DNA from: an uncultured Collinsella sp.
GTDB lineage: Bacteria > Actinomycetota > Coriobacteriia > Coriobacteriales > Coriobacteriaceae
Direction: 5' to 3'
Length of the DNA: 22,509 nucleotides
Assembly (NCBI GenBank): GCA_902493855.1
Contig: CABUQV010000027.1
Span: forward strand, 1-22,509
Of the stretch, positions 1 through 7,762 are shown piece by piece. The notes beneath the pieces were generated by a model, which was not told the origin of the DNA, did no database searches, and saw nothing but the letters and a program-made list of their open reading frames with translations. The translations under genes were made by a program, and so were the position numbers. How positions within the stretch are numbered: the first letter of the stretch is position 1; each line of letters opens with the position of its first letter.

Positions 1-60
1 CCCGTGGGAGGCCAGGGCGCCGCTGACCGGTGGACGGCACCGAGCCGTCGGATGACTTGA
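1..60 (+). other. Tail of an unidentified upstream transcription unit
   Basis: These bases lie just before a strong rightward terminator, so they are the 3' end of something transcribed on the + strand. Frame 1 stays open from the window edge to a TGA at 58-60 and frame 2 to a TGA at 53-55. Neither short peptide is recognisable. A 6-bp hairpin (GACGGC 33-38 with GCCGTC 44-49) would also fit the end of a structured RNA. In actinobacteria the gene before coaE is often rpsA or polA, but nothing here confirms either. Confidence 0.3.
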
Positions 61-62
61 AG

Positions 63-94
63 AAGGGGGAGGCCGCGAGGCCTCCCCCTTTTTT
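63..94 (+). terminator. Strong intrinsic terminator of the upstream unit
   Basis: A perfect 10-bp stem, GGGGGAGGCC (65-74) with GGCCTCCCCC (79-88), encloses a GCGA tetraloop (GNRA type). It is preceded by AA and followed by six T residues (89-94). This is a textbook rho-independent terminator and separates the upstream unit from coaE. Confidence 0.93.
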
Positions 95-161
95 GCGTTG
101 TATACACGTTGTACTTTGGGACCTAGTTCCCCCGTATGCGCTCTTACTGTTTGGCTGTATT

Positions 162-192
162 TTGAGGCCTTCTAGTGTATTTGAGCGATAAT
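162..192 (+). promoter_or_regulatory. Possible promoter of the coaE unit
   Basis: The stretch from 95 to 215 is visibly richer in A/T than the genes around it and must hold the coaE promoter, because a terminator lies upstream. The best -10 candidate is GATAAT (187-192). TTGAGG (162-167) could be its -35 element, although the 19-bp spacer is long. Transcription would start near 199, about 20 bases before the start codon. Confidence 0.35.
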
Positions 193-220
193 TACTCGCA
201 TTGGCGTTAGGGAGGGCTTG

Positions 221-862
221 ATGTTTACCGTATTTGTCTTGGGCAATATTGCTTCGGGTAAGTCGACTGCCTGCCGCTATCTCGAATCTCGTGGCGCTAT
301 GCTAATCGATCTGGATGAGCTTGCAAAATCGCTGTATGTGCCGGGCTCTGATATCGTCAATGCACTCGCGGATGAATTCGGTTGGGACATTTTGGATGAG
401 GAAGGCGGCATTCGCCGCAGCATCCTCGCTTCTCGAGCTTTCGCTTCTCCTGATTCGATCGCACGGCTCAATGGCATCGTGCATCCCGTTCTGATTGAAC
501 AGCTTTCGCTTAGGATTCTCGATCCGGTTTGTTGTACGGTTTCATCTCCCCGTTATCCCTTTGCGGTGGTCGAGGTTTCTGCTCCGACTGGTTTTGAGGA
601 TGCATTTGGCTTGGCTGATGAAATTCTGGTCATTAGCGCCCCTTTGTCAGTTCGTCGCGAGCGCGCTATTCAACGTGGCATGGTGCCATCTGATTTCGAT
701 GCCCGTTCTGCTTGTCAGCCCGATGAGTCTGCGCTGTGCAATCTCGCTACAACGGTGATTGATAATGCCGCAGGCGATAATTCGCTCTTTGAGCAGCTTG
801 ACTCATGGCTTGCATGCCATGGGTTTATAGACACTGCGGATAAGGGGGATGCCAATGCCTAA
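221..862 (+). CDS. coaE: Dephospho-CoA kinase
   Basis: This enzyme phosphorylates the 3'-hydroxyl of dephospho-CoA with ATP, the last step of coenzyme A synthesis, in the cytoplasm. The 213-residue product opens with a P-loop, GNIASGKS (residues 8-15), followed by the acidic LIDLDELAKSLY segment, the CoaE-typical NGIVHPVL (84-91) and the late VIDN motif. Length is usual for the family. The region before VIDN is more divergent than in well-studied CoaE proteins. ATG 221 is preferred over TTG 218 because GGAGG (211-215) sits five bases before it. The gene overlaps the following lytic transglycosylase gene by eight bases, so the two are probably translationally coupled. Codons are richer in A/T-ending forms than in the ABC genes at the far end, consistent with modest expression. 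Confidence 0.93.
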   Translation: MFTVFVLGNIASGKSTACRYLESRGAMLIDLDELAKSLYVPGSDIVNALADEFGWDILDEEGGIRRSILASRAFASPDSIARLNGIVHPVLIEQLSLRILDPVCCTVSSPRYPFAVVEVSAPTGFEDAFGLADEILVISAPLSVRRERAIQRGMVPSDFDARSACQPDESALCNLATTVIDNAAGDNSLFEQLDSWLACHGFIDTADKGDANA

Positions 863-1436
863 GACACGTTTCTTTGCGTGGTATCGCCTTATGCCGCTGG
901 CTGCCGTTTTTGCCTTCGGCCTTATCTCATTCGTTTATTCTTGTGCTCCTGCCGCTTTCTTTAAACCGCTGTATCCGATTGACTACGAGGCGTATGTAAA
1001 GCAATCCAGTATTTCGCATAATCTGGATCCGTATCTGGTGTGCGCTGTCATTAAGTCGGAATCGAATTGGGATCCCGAGGCCGAGTCGAATCAGGGTGCT
1101 CAGGGATTGATGCAGCTGATGCCTGAGACTGCCCATGATATGATCGCCAAGGGCCTTGTCGACGGTGGGGAGTATTCAGCCGACAACCTTAACGATCCGG
1201 CTACGAATATCGAGTTTGGCTGCGCATACCTCTCGTATCTTCTAACCTATTTCAACGGGTCGACGGATAGTGCCATCGCCGCCTATAACGCCGGTATGTG
1301 CAATGTCGACGGATGGGCGCAGCAGAACACGTCACTCCATAATGCGATTACCTTCCCTGAAACTCAGGCTTATCTGATTCGCGTCAATAATGCCTGGGTT
1401 CGATATAAGACTCTCTATCCCGATCGGTTCGTATAG
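855..1436 (+). CDS. Membrane-anchored lytic transglycosylase (Slt-type)
   Basis: The predicted 193-residue protein cleaves peptidoglycan glycan strands non-hydrolytically outside the membrane. A basic N-terminus is followed by a hydrophobic segment (about residues 11-31, ending FVYSC), which could be an anchor or an uncleaved signal. The catalytic domain shows the Slt signature: HNLDPYLVCAVIKSESNWDP with the likely catalytic Glu69, then GLMQLMPETA (84-93) and AAYNAG (142-147). It is little more than one catalytic domain. An in-frame ATG lies at 849, but the GGGGG tract (844-848) is properly spaced only for ATG 855. The start lies inside the end of coaE. I cannot assign a specific named member of the family. 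Confidence 0.88.
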   Translation: MPKTRFFAWYRLMPLAAVFAFGLISFVYSCAPAAFFKPLYPIDYEAYVKQSSISHNLDPYLVCAVIKSESNWDPEAESNQGAQGLMQLMPETAHDMIAKGLVDGGEYSADNLNDPATNIEFGCAYLSYLLTYFNGSTDSAIAAYNAGMCNVDGWAQQNTSLHNAITFPETQAYLIRVNNAWVRYKTLYPDRFV

Positions 1437-1456
1437 GACTAAGCCCACCGCCTGCG

Positions 1457-1462
1457 TATACT
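1457..1462 (+). promoter_or_regulatory. Possible -10 element for uvrB
   Basis: TATACT (1457-1462) in the 51-bp gap between the transglycosylase and uvrB is a good -10 hexamer, though no convincing -35 is seen. If used, transcription would start near 1469. That would exclude the upstream in-frame ATG at 1467 and support ATG 1488. uvrB could alternatively be read from the coaE promoter. Confidence 0.35.
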
Positions 1463-1487
1463 GCAGATGTATGAGTTAGGAGTATCC

Positions 1488-3728
1488 ATGGCGGAATTTG
1501 AAGTAGAACGCGTTGGTGGTGAACTTAAGCGCTTTGGCGTTGAGGGCGCTGATGTGCCGTTTAAGGTCGTGTCTCCATACGAGCCCGCTGGTTCCCAGCC
1601 TAAGGCCATTGAGTCACTTGTGCGGGGCGTGAGGGACGGAGACCGCTATCAGGTTTTGCTGGGTGTGACTGGTTCGGGTAAGACTTTTACGATGGCCAAA
1701 ACCATTGAGGCCTTGGGTAAGCCGACCCTTGTCATGGCTCCGAATAAAACGCTCGCCGCTCAGCTTGCGAGCGAGCTCAAAGAGTTCTTTCCCAATAACG
1801 CTGTGGTCTACTTCGTCTCGTACTACGACTACTATCAGCCCGAGGCGTATGTGCCGCAAAGCGATACATATATCGAGAAAGACTCCTCGATTAACGAAGA
1901 GGTCGAGATGCTGCGCCATCAGGCGACCGCGTCACTGCTCTCTCGACGTGATGTGATCGTTGTCGCATCGGTCTCGTGTATCTATGGCATTGGCTCTCCT
2001 GAGGACTATGCGGGTCTGGCTCCAAACGTCGACAAGAAGGTGCCGCTCGAGCGCGATGACTTTATCCATGCGCTTATCGACATTCAATATGATCGCAATG
2101 ACTATGACCTGGCACGTGGCACGTTCCGCGTGCGCGGCGATGTTGTTGACGTGTATCCGCCTTATGCCGAGCATCCGTTGCGGTTTGAGTTCTTTGGCGA
2201 CGAGGTCGAGCTGATTGCCGAGATCGATGAGGTCACCGGTGAGATGCTTCGTGAGTACGAGGCCATTCCCGTATGGCCGGCATCGCACTACGTGACCGAG
2301 AAGCCGAAGGTCAAGGCGGCTCTGAAATCGATCAGCGAAGAGTGCGAGAAGCGCGTGGCGGAGCTCAAGGCGACCGACAAGTTGCTCGAGGCGCAGCGTC
2401 TGCAGCAGCGTACCGATTATGATCTTGAGATGCTCGAGACGATGGGCTTTTGCAACGGCATCGAGAACTACTCGCGTCATCTGGACGGTCGCAAGCCGGG
2501 TGAGCCGCCGTTTACCCTAATCGATTACTTTCCCAAGGATATGCTCTGCATCATCGATGAGAGCCATGTGACGGTGCCGCAGATTCGTGGCATGCACGAA
2601 GGTGACCGCTCGCGTAAGGTGACGCTGGTGGAACACGGTTTTCGCCTGCCCTCAGCGCTCGATAACCGCCCGCTTCGTTTCGATGAGTTTGAGGCAAGGA
2701 TCCCCCAGTTTATCTATGTTTCGGCCACGCCGGGCGACTACGAGCTGCGGGTGAGCCAAAACGACGTGGAGCAGATTATTCGTCCGACCGGCCTGCTCGA
2801 CCCCAAGATTGACGTGCGTCCAGTTCGCGGTCAGATTGACGATCTTGAGGACGAGATTCGCGAACGCGTTGCCCGCAAGGAGCGCGTGCTGGTGACCACG
2901 TTGACCAAGCGCATGGCCGAGGACCTGACCGACCATCTACTTGATGCGGGCATTAAGGTCAATTACATGCACTCTGATACGGCGACAATGGACCGTGTCG
3001 AGATCCTGCGAACGCTGCGCGAGGGCAAGATCGATGTTCTCGTTGGCATCAACCTGCTTCGCGAGGGCTTGGATCTTCCCGAGGTCTCACTGGTGGCAAT
3101 TCTCGATGCCGATAAGGAAGGCTTCTTGCGCAACCGCCGTTCGCTGATTCAGACGATTGGCCGTGCGGCCCGTAACGCCGATGGCGAAGTCATCATGTAT
3201 GCAGACGTTGTGACCGATTCGATGAAAGAGGCCATCGAGGAGACACAGCGCCGTCGCGAGATTCAGATGGCATATAACGAAGAACATGGCATTGTGCCCA
3301 AGACAGTGCGCAAGGCCATCAACGACATCTCAAGTTTTATTGCCGAGGCCGAAAAAACCGTGGGCTCCAAGGGACGCTCGAAGGGCGACTCTCTTGGCCA
3401 TGGCGCATTCTATACGCCCGATGAGTCGGGCGAGGGCGGTGTGCCGGAAACGGTGGCGCCCGAGCAGACACTTGCGGAGCAGTTGGAAGAACTGCCGCAT
3501 GACGAGCTTGTGCGGATCGTCGAAACCATGGAAGAGGATATGCGTAACGCTTCTGCCGCTATGGACTTTGAGGAGGCGGCGCGCCTGCGCGATGCTGTCG
3601 TTCAGATTCGGGCGATGCTCGAGGGTGCGTCTGAGGACGAGACGATCGAGCGCTTACGCTCGCAGGCCCGCAAGGGTTCCACGTTCGCATCGGGCAGAAA
3701 ACGCCAGGGTGCACGGTTTAAGAAATAG
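1488..3728 (+). CDS. uvrB: Excinuclease ABC subunit B
   Basis: UvrB is the damage-verifying helicase-like subunit of nucleotide excision repair. It is loaded by UvrA and then recruits UvrC for incision. The 746-residue product has Walker A GVTGSGKT (59-66), the beta-hairpin YYDYYQPEAYVP (112-123) that clamps the DNA strand, the DESH Walker B box (357-360), the C-terminal helicase motifs including QTIGRAARN, and a C-terminal UVR domain (about 679-711, with FEEAARLRD) that contacts UvrC. It is longer than E. coli UvrB because of an N-terminal extension of about 20 residues and a linker before the UVR domain. ATG 1488 is chosen over ATG 1467 because AGGAG (1478-1482) lies five bases before it. 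Its partners uvrA and uvrC lie downstream in this window. Confidence 0.98.
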   Translation: MAEFEVERVGGELKRFGVEGADVPFKVVSPYEPAGSQPKAIESLVRGVRDGDRYQVLLGVTGSGKTFTMAKTIEALGKPTLVMAPNKTLAAQLASELKEFFPNNAVVYFVSYYDYYQPEAYVPQSDTYIEKDSSINEEVEMLRHQATASLLSRRDVIVVASVSCIYGIGSPEDYAGLAPNVDKKVPLERDDFIHALIDIQYDRNDYDLARGTFRVRGDVVDVYPPYAEHPLRFEFFGDEVELIAEIDEVTGEMLREYEAIPVWPASHYVTEKPKVKAALKSISEECEKRVAELKATDKLLEAQRLQQRTDYDLEMLETMGFCNGIENYSRHLDGRKPGEPPFTLIDYFPKDMLCIIDESHVTVPQIRGMHEGDRSRKVTLVEHGFRLPSALDNRPLRFDEFEARIPQFIYVSATPGDYELRVSQNDVEQIIRPTGLLDPKIDVRPVRGQIDDLEDEIRERVARKERVLVTTLTKRMAEDLTDHLLDAGIKVNYMHSDTATMDRVEILRTLREGKIDVLVGINLLREGLDLPEVSLVAILDADKEGFLRNRRSLIQTIGRAARNADGEVIMYADVVTDSMKEAIEETQRRREIQMAYNEEHGIVPKTVRKAINDISSFIAEAEKTVGSKGRSKGDSLGHGAFYTPDESGEGGVPETVAPEQTLAEQLEELPHDELVRIVETMEEDMRNASAAMDFEEAARLRDAVVQIRAMLEGASEDETIERLRSQARKGSTFASGRKRQGARFKK

Positions 3729-3733
3729 CGAAC

Positions 3734-3774
3734 AGGCCCCGAGTTCCCTGTGGAGCTCGGGGCCTATGTCTTTT
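3734..3774 (+). terminator. Intrinsic terminator after uvrB
   Basis: AGGCCCCGAG (3734-3743) pairs perfectly with CTCGGGGCCT (3756-3765). The stem extends inward by four more pairs (one G-U) to a CTGT loop at 3748-3751. A T-rich stretch (3767-3774) follows. It lies between convergent genes, so it may also stop leftward transcription, although no good T tract is seen on that side. Confidence 0.85.
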
Positions 3775-3793
3775 GCGCGCTGGAATTTGTGCG

Positions 3794-5434
3794 TTAGAGG
3801 TCTGCGATCAGGGCTTCAGCACAACGGATGCCGTCGGTGGCCGCGCTCATGATGCCGCCGGCATATCCAGCTCCCTCACCACAAGGGTAGAGGCCCGGGG
3901 TCGACACGGCATGGCACGTTCGGTCTCGGGTGACAGTGACCGGTGAGCTCGAACGAGTCTCCACGCCGGTAAGAACGGCATCGGGGCGGTCGTAGCCTCG
4001 TAGCTTTTTTCCGAGTAGGGGAAGTCCCAGGCGGAGCGACTCGACGATATGCTGCGGTAGGGCTTCGTCAATTGCCGTCCAGGTCACACCGAGCGGATAG
4101 GTGGGCTTTACCTTTCCGGGCGCCTTGCTGGCGCGTCCTGCGAGGAAATCTCCGACGAGTTGTGCCGGTGCGTTCCAGTTGGAACCGCCCAGGCGATAGG
4201 CGGCCGCCTCGCAGGCACGCTGGAGCTCGATGCCGGCGAGCGGGTCATCGTTGGGAAGGTCCTCAGGCGTGACGTTAACGAGCAGGGCGGCATTTGCGTT
4301 GCGTCCGTCGCGGGCATTGAGACTGGCCCCGTTGACGCACAGATGGCACGGTTCTGAAGAGGCGGCAACAACCTGTCCGCCGGGGCACATGCAAAACGAG
4401 AACACGCTGCGGCCGTTGGGAAGATGGGCAACAAGTTTGTAGGGGGCCGCCCCGAGCGCTGGATGTTCCGCCGAGGCTCCATATTGGGCTCTGTCGATGT
4501 CGCGTTGCGGATGCTCGATGCGAACGCCCATGGCAAAGGTCTTTTGTGCGAGGGCCACGTTGTGGTCCTTAAGGAGCTCAAAAATATCGCGAGCAGAATG
4601 CCCGCAGGCGAGGATGAGGTGCTTTGTCTCGATTGGCTCGTAAGCGGCGTCTTGGGACGATTGGACATCAATACCGGTGATGGCGCCAGACGCGTCGATG
4701 CGAATGTCGACGAGCTTCGTTCGATAACGGACGACACCTCCGAGCTGCTCGATGCGCTGGTATATAGCGGTGACAACCTTGGGAAGGATGTCGGAGCCAA
4801 TGTGCGGCTTGGCATCCCACAGAATATCGCGGGGCGCACCCGCCTCGACGAAGGTTTCGAGGATAAGGCGATGGGCGGGATTTTTTGTTCCCGTATTGAG
4901 CTTGCCGTCCGAGAAGGTCCCCGCGCCGCCCAGACCAAACTGAATATTGCTCTCGGGGTCGAGGATGCGCTCCTTTAGAAAGAGGTCGATTGCCTGCGAG
5001 CGGCGAAATGCCGGGTCGCCGCGCTCGATAAGCAAGGGCTTAAGACCTGCTTTGGCGAGCGTGAGCGCAGCGAAAAGGCCGGCGCATCCGGCGCCGACAA
5101 CGACAGGGCGTTCTTGAGGTGCGTCGGAGACGGGGGAGGGGAATGAAGGCTCATCGTCTTCTATCGCGCGTACGCGCGAGCGGTCACGCTCGGCAACGCT
5201 GTCGACCGCTTCTCGCTCGAGGTGGGGACTAGTCAGCTCAACACGAAAACTCAGGATAAAATGGACGTCTCGTTTTTTGCGAGCGTCGATTGACTTGCGG
5301 TGGAGTTCGATGGACTTGATCTCGGAATCCTTGCAACGTAGGATGCGCTTGGCGACTCGCTTGCCAACAATGAGGCAGGCATTTTCATCGCCGGCTTCAT
5401 CGAGCGACGCGTTGACTTGGGTGATTTCGATCAT
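3794..5434 (-). CDS. COG2509-type FAD-dependent dehydrogenase/oxidoreductase
   Basis: This is a 546-residue cytoplasmic flavoprotein of the family usually labelled uncharacterised FAD-dependent dehydrogenase. Its substrate is unknown. An N-terminal domain of about 105 residues (with RVAKRILRC and RKSIDARKKRDVHF) precedes the FAD-binding Rossmann fold VVVGAGCAGLFAAL (111-124). The family segments SNIQFGLGGAGTFSDGKLNT, VRIEHPQ and SFCMCPGGQVV follow. The usual GAGPAG is GAGCAG here, which keeps all three glycines. The leftward ATG at 5434 is supported by AAGGAG six bases upstream. The upstream reading frame extends further but overlaps the preceding terminator. A terminator separates it from the HI0933-type gene, so it may have its own promoter or depend on read-through. 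Confidence 0.85.
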   Translation of the reverse strand: MIEITQVNASLDEAGDENACLIVGKRVAKRILRCKDSEIKSIELHRKSIDARKKRDVHFILSFRVELTSPHLEREAVDSVAERDRSRVRAIEDDEPSFPSPVSDAPQERPVVVGAGCAGLFAALTLAKAGLKPLLIERGDPAFRRSQAIDLFLKERILDPESNIQFGLGGAGTFSDGKLNTGTKNPAHRLILETFVEAGAPRDILWDAKPHIGSDILPKVVTAIYQRIEQLGGVVRYRTKLVDIRIDASGAITGIDVQSSQDAAYEPIETKHLILACGHSARDIFELLKDHNVALAQKTFAMGVRIEHPQRDIDRAQYGASAEHPALGAAPYKLVAHLPNGRSVFSFCMCPGGQVVAASSEPCHLCVNGASLNARDGRNANAALLVNVTPEDLPNDDPLAGIELQRACEAAAYRLGGSNWNAPAQLVGDFLAGRASKAPGKVKPTYPLGVTWTAIDEALPQHIVESLRLGLPLLGKKLRGYDRPDAVLTGVETRSSSPVTVTRDRTCHAVSTPGLYPCGEGAGYAGGIMSAATDGIRCAEALIADL

Positions 5435-5451
5435 CGAGGTCTCCTTAGAGG

Positions 5452-5484
5452 CAAGAAAGAGGCCGTCCGGTATCCCAGACGGCC
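5452..5484 (-). terminator. Intrinsic terminator between the two flavoprotein genes
   Basis: On the minus strand GGCCGTC (5484-5478) pairs with GACGGCC (5467-5461), with a partly paired 10-base loop. It is followed by TCTTTCTT, an imperfect U-rich tail. It lies 31 bases after the stop codon of the HI0933-type gene and 27 bases before the next start. The weak tail suggests partial termination. Confidence 0.65.
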
Positions 5485-5514
5485 CGAATGCGTTTTTGAT
5501 TATAGACTGCGCGG

Positions 5515-6786
5515 CTACAAGCTGCTTGCAGCGCGAATGCCCGAGAGCCAGGCCCACGCAAGGTTAAAGCCTCCGCAATCGGCGTCGATGTCGAGCGCTT
5601 CGCCGCAGACGTAAAGCGGGGCGTCGACAACGCAGCGCGCGCGTAGACTGGGTGTTGAGATGCTCTCGACAGATACGCCACCACGCGTGACCTGCGCCGA
5701 GCGCTCCTCGGCTGTACCCTCGACGAGCAACTTAAAGTGCTTGAGGATCGAGACCAGGTGGATGACATCGTTGGAGCCTGGATGGCACTGCTCAAACGCT
5801 GTGCAGACGACGCAGGAGAGTTGCGGGGCGAGCATGCCGTCGAGCCAACGGGGATCGCGGGGCGAAAAGCCACCGAGCAGCTTAACGCGCCGGTTAAGCA
5901 TATCGAGCAGCTCGTCTTTAGAGAGGTCGGGGAAAACGTCGAGCAGGATCGTATCGCCGCGCTGGATACGACGGGAGAGGTTGAAGACAGCGACGCCCGA
6001 GATGCCGAAGGTTCGAAACAGCACTTCACCGTCTTCGTGCCAGAGCTCACTATGGTTACGGGCGAGCGTCAAGCGGGCGCGGACGCGCAGACCATCCAAC
6101 GTCTTGAGTGCCGCCCGATCGCCAGCGATCGTTGCCGATACGGGGCAGAGGATGGGGTGCAGCGAAGTGAGGGGGAGGCGAAACGTATCGGCGATACCGG
6201 TGGGGTTGCCGCCCGTGGCGATAATTACGGCATGTGCCTGCAGGGCCTCGTTCTTGCGAGGGACATCGGCGAGCGCTTTCCGAAGCGAGCGGAGCTCCGA
6301 TTTTCGGTCGTCGTGCTTTTTTGCCTTGAGCACCCGCGCTGGACGGTCTATTTGGAGTGCCCAGCCTTCGGAAGCTTTGTGCGCCGAGGCAACGTTGGCT
6401 CCGCAGATTAAGGTGATACCTAGGCGGTCGCAAACGTTGAGAAGCGCGTCGCGCACCGATTCAGCGCGAAGGGAGCGCGGGTACAGCCGGCCTTCCTCGG
6501 AGGTTGTCATGATACCCAGCGAGGAGAAGAAACCCATAAGCTCTTGTTCGGGCTGGGGGCCCATGACGGATTCGACGAATGCGGGGTGGTTATACCGCTG
6601 AGGATCAATCGATTCGTTGGAGAGGTTGCAGCGGCCGTTACCGGTCGCAAGGAGCTTAAGGCCACAGGCGACATCGCGCTCAACGATGCAGACGCTTTTG
6701 CCAGCGCGTGCGGCCGTAATGGCAGCGGCGAGGCCTGAAGCCCCGCCGCCGATTACCAGGACGTCATAGAAGGCGCTCGCGTTCAC
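5515..6786 (-). CDS. HI0933/BaiN-family NAD(P)/FAD-dependent oxidoreductase
   Basis: A 423-residue soluble flavoprotein. The FAD-binding motif VLVIGGGASGLAAAITAARA is at residues 10-29, followed by the family hallmark GNGRCNLSN (49-57) and a later VIIATGG. The C-terminus ends with the expected GEALDIDADCGGFNLAWAW block, so the gene is intact. Most members have no proven reaction. One relative, BaiN, has been linked to bile-acid reduction in clostridia, but that role cannot be inferred here. The start is GTG at 6786, directly after the TAA of mrp with no gap. A short GAGG five bases before it is a weak ribosome site, which points to translational coupling with mrp. Confidence 0.88.
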   Translation of the reverse strand: MNASAFYDVLVIGGGASGLAAAITAARAGKSVCIVERDVACGLKLLATGNGRCNLSNESIDPQRYNHPAFVESVMGPQPEQELMGFFSSLGIMTTSEEGRLYPRSLRAESVRDALLNVCDRLGITLICGANVASAHKASEGWALQIDRPARVLKAKKHDDRKSELRSLRKALADVPRKNEALQAHAVIIATGGNPTGIADTFRLPLTSLHPILCPVSATIAGDRAALKTLDGLRVRARLTLARNHSELWHEDGEVLFRTFGISGVAVFNLSRRIQRGDTILLDVFPDLSKDELLDMLNRRVKLLGGFSPRDPRWLDGMLAPQLSCVVCTAFEQCHPGSNDVIHLVSILKHFKLLVEGTAEERSAQVTRGGVSVESISTPSLRARCVVDAPLYVCGEALDIDADCGGFNLAWAWLSGIRAASSL

Positions 6787-7617
6787 TTAGGCCTCGTCGG
6801 TCTCGTGCGGGGTAACGGCCTCGACGGCAGAGACTGCCTTGGGCAACATGCCATCGGGCAGCGCGGTCTCGACCTCGCCCTTATCGCAGGCCTCGGCGAG
6901 TGCCGGATTGATGGGAAGCGTGCCCAAGATGTCGAGGTTATAGCGCTCTGCGACCTCGGGGAGCTTGCTCTTGCCAAAGACCTCGATCTTCTTGCCGCAG
7001 TCGGGGCACTCAATATAGCTCATGTTCTCGACAATGCCCAGAATGGGGACGTTCATCTTCTCGGCCATGTTGACCGCCTTGGCGACGATCATCGAGACCA
7101 GGTCCTGCGGGCTCGTGACGATGACGATGCCGTCGACGGGCAGCGACTGGAAGACGGTGAGCGCGACGTCGCCTGTTCCCGGAGGCATGTCGACCAGCAG
7201 GTAGTCGATGGGGCCCCACGAGGTCTCGCTCCAGAACTGCCTAATGGCGCCTGCGATGACCGGACCGCGCCAAAGGACGGGGTCGGTCTCGTTTTGGAGC
7301 AGAAGGTTGGAGCTCATGACCTTGACGCCGTGCTCGGAGATTTCGGGCAGCATGAGGTTGCCAAGGGCATGGACGTGGCGTCCGCTCATGCCGAACATCT
7401 TGGGGATAGAGGGACCGGTGATGTCGGCATCGAGGACGCCGACCTTGTGGCCGTGACGGGCAAGCTCGGTGGCGATGGCACCGGTGACAAACGACTTGCC
7501 GACACCGCCCTTGCCGGAAAGCACGGCGATGACGCGTTTGACCTCGGACAGCGTGTTCTCCTCAAATTGCGACGGCGACGTTTGTCCGCCGGCGGCCTGT
7601 GCGTGCTCGCAACCCAT
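6787..7617 (-). CDS. mrp: Mrp/ApbC (NBP35-type) P-loop ATPase, Fe-S carrier
   Basis: This 276-residue cytoplasmic protein belongs to the Mrp/Nbp35 group that binds and transfers iron-sulfur clusters in an ATP-dependent way. It shows the deviant Walker A GKGGVGKS (35-42), VLDADITGPS (61-70), LLVDMPPGTGD (140-150) and the CPDC pair (204-207) that bridges a cluster between two subunits. The N-terminal FeS-assembly (DUF59) domain of long Mrp proteins is absent, so this is the short form. The leftward ATG at 7617 is preceded by AAAGGAG at six bases; earlier in-frame starts lack this. It is the first gene of a unit with the HI0933-type flavoprotein. A link to that protein is only suggested by adjacency. 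Confidence 0.92.
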   Translation of the reverse strand: MGCEHAQAAGGQTSPSQFEENTLSEVKRVIAVLSGKGGVGKSFVTGAIATELARHGHKVGVLDADITGPSIPKMFGMSGRHVHALGNLMLPEISEHGVKVMSSNLLLQNETDPVLWRGPVIAGAIRQFWSETSWGPIDYLLVDMPPGTGDVALTVFQSLPVDGIVIVTSPQDLVSMIVAKAVNMAEKMNVPILGIVENMSYIECPDCGKKIEVFGKSKLPEVAERYNLDILGTLPINPALAEACDKGEVETALPDGMLPKAVSAVEAVTPHETDEA

Positions 7618-7639
7618 GTATGACTCCTTTGTATATGTT

Positions 7640-7653
7640 GGGGCCGGAGCCCC
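7640..7653 (-). other. Small GC hairpin in the mrp leader
   Basis: On the minus strand GGGGC pairs with GCCCC around a TCCG tetraloop (UNCG-like, unusually stable). It lies about ten bases before the mrp ribosome-binding site. It could stabilise the mRNA or tune initiation; no function is shown. Confidence 0.45.
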
Positions 7654-7672
7654 GTGATGTGACACGAGCGTC

Positions 7673-7702
7673 ATTGTACCCTCGTTTGCGAGCGGGAGTC
7701 AT
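7673..7702 (-). promoter_or_regulatory. Promoter of mrp and the HI0933-type gene
   Basis: Read leftward, ATGACT (7702-7697) and TACAAT (7678-7673) form a sigma-70-type pair with an 18-bp spacer. The -10 matches five of six consensus bases. Transcription would start near 7666 and give a leader of about 50 bases. Confidence 0.55.
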
Positions 7703-7713
7703 TTGCGATGCAT

Positions 7714-7748
7714 TTGGGCCGAGCGTGCTTGCAATACGATGGGCCCAA
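7714..7748. repeat. 7-bp inverted repeat between the LtaS-like gene and mrp
   Basis: TTGGGCC (7714-7720) and GGCCCAA (7742-7748) are perfect inverted copies 21 bases apart. They lie just after the LtaS-like stop codon. There is no T tract on the minus strand, so this is at best a weak terminator, and some read-through into mrp is possible. Confidence 0.4.
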
Positions 7749-7762
7749 GCGAATGGGCGGGC

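Noticed and set aside
1427..1431. GTTCG before uvrB as part of a LexA box
   Set aside because: Only one half-site is present; the bases where the GAAC half should be do not match.
3794..5434. GAGCAG instead of GAGPAG in the COG2509-type flavoprotein as a defect
   Set aside because: The three glycines of the dinucleotide-binding motif are intact; the changed position is not essential.
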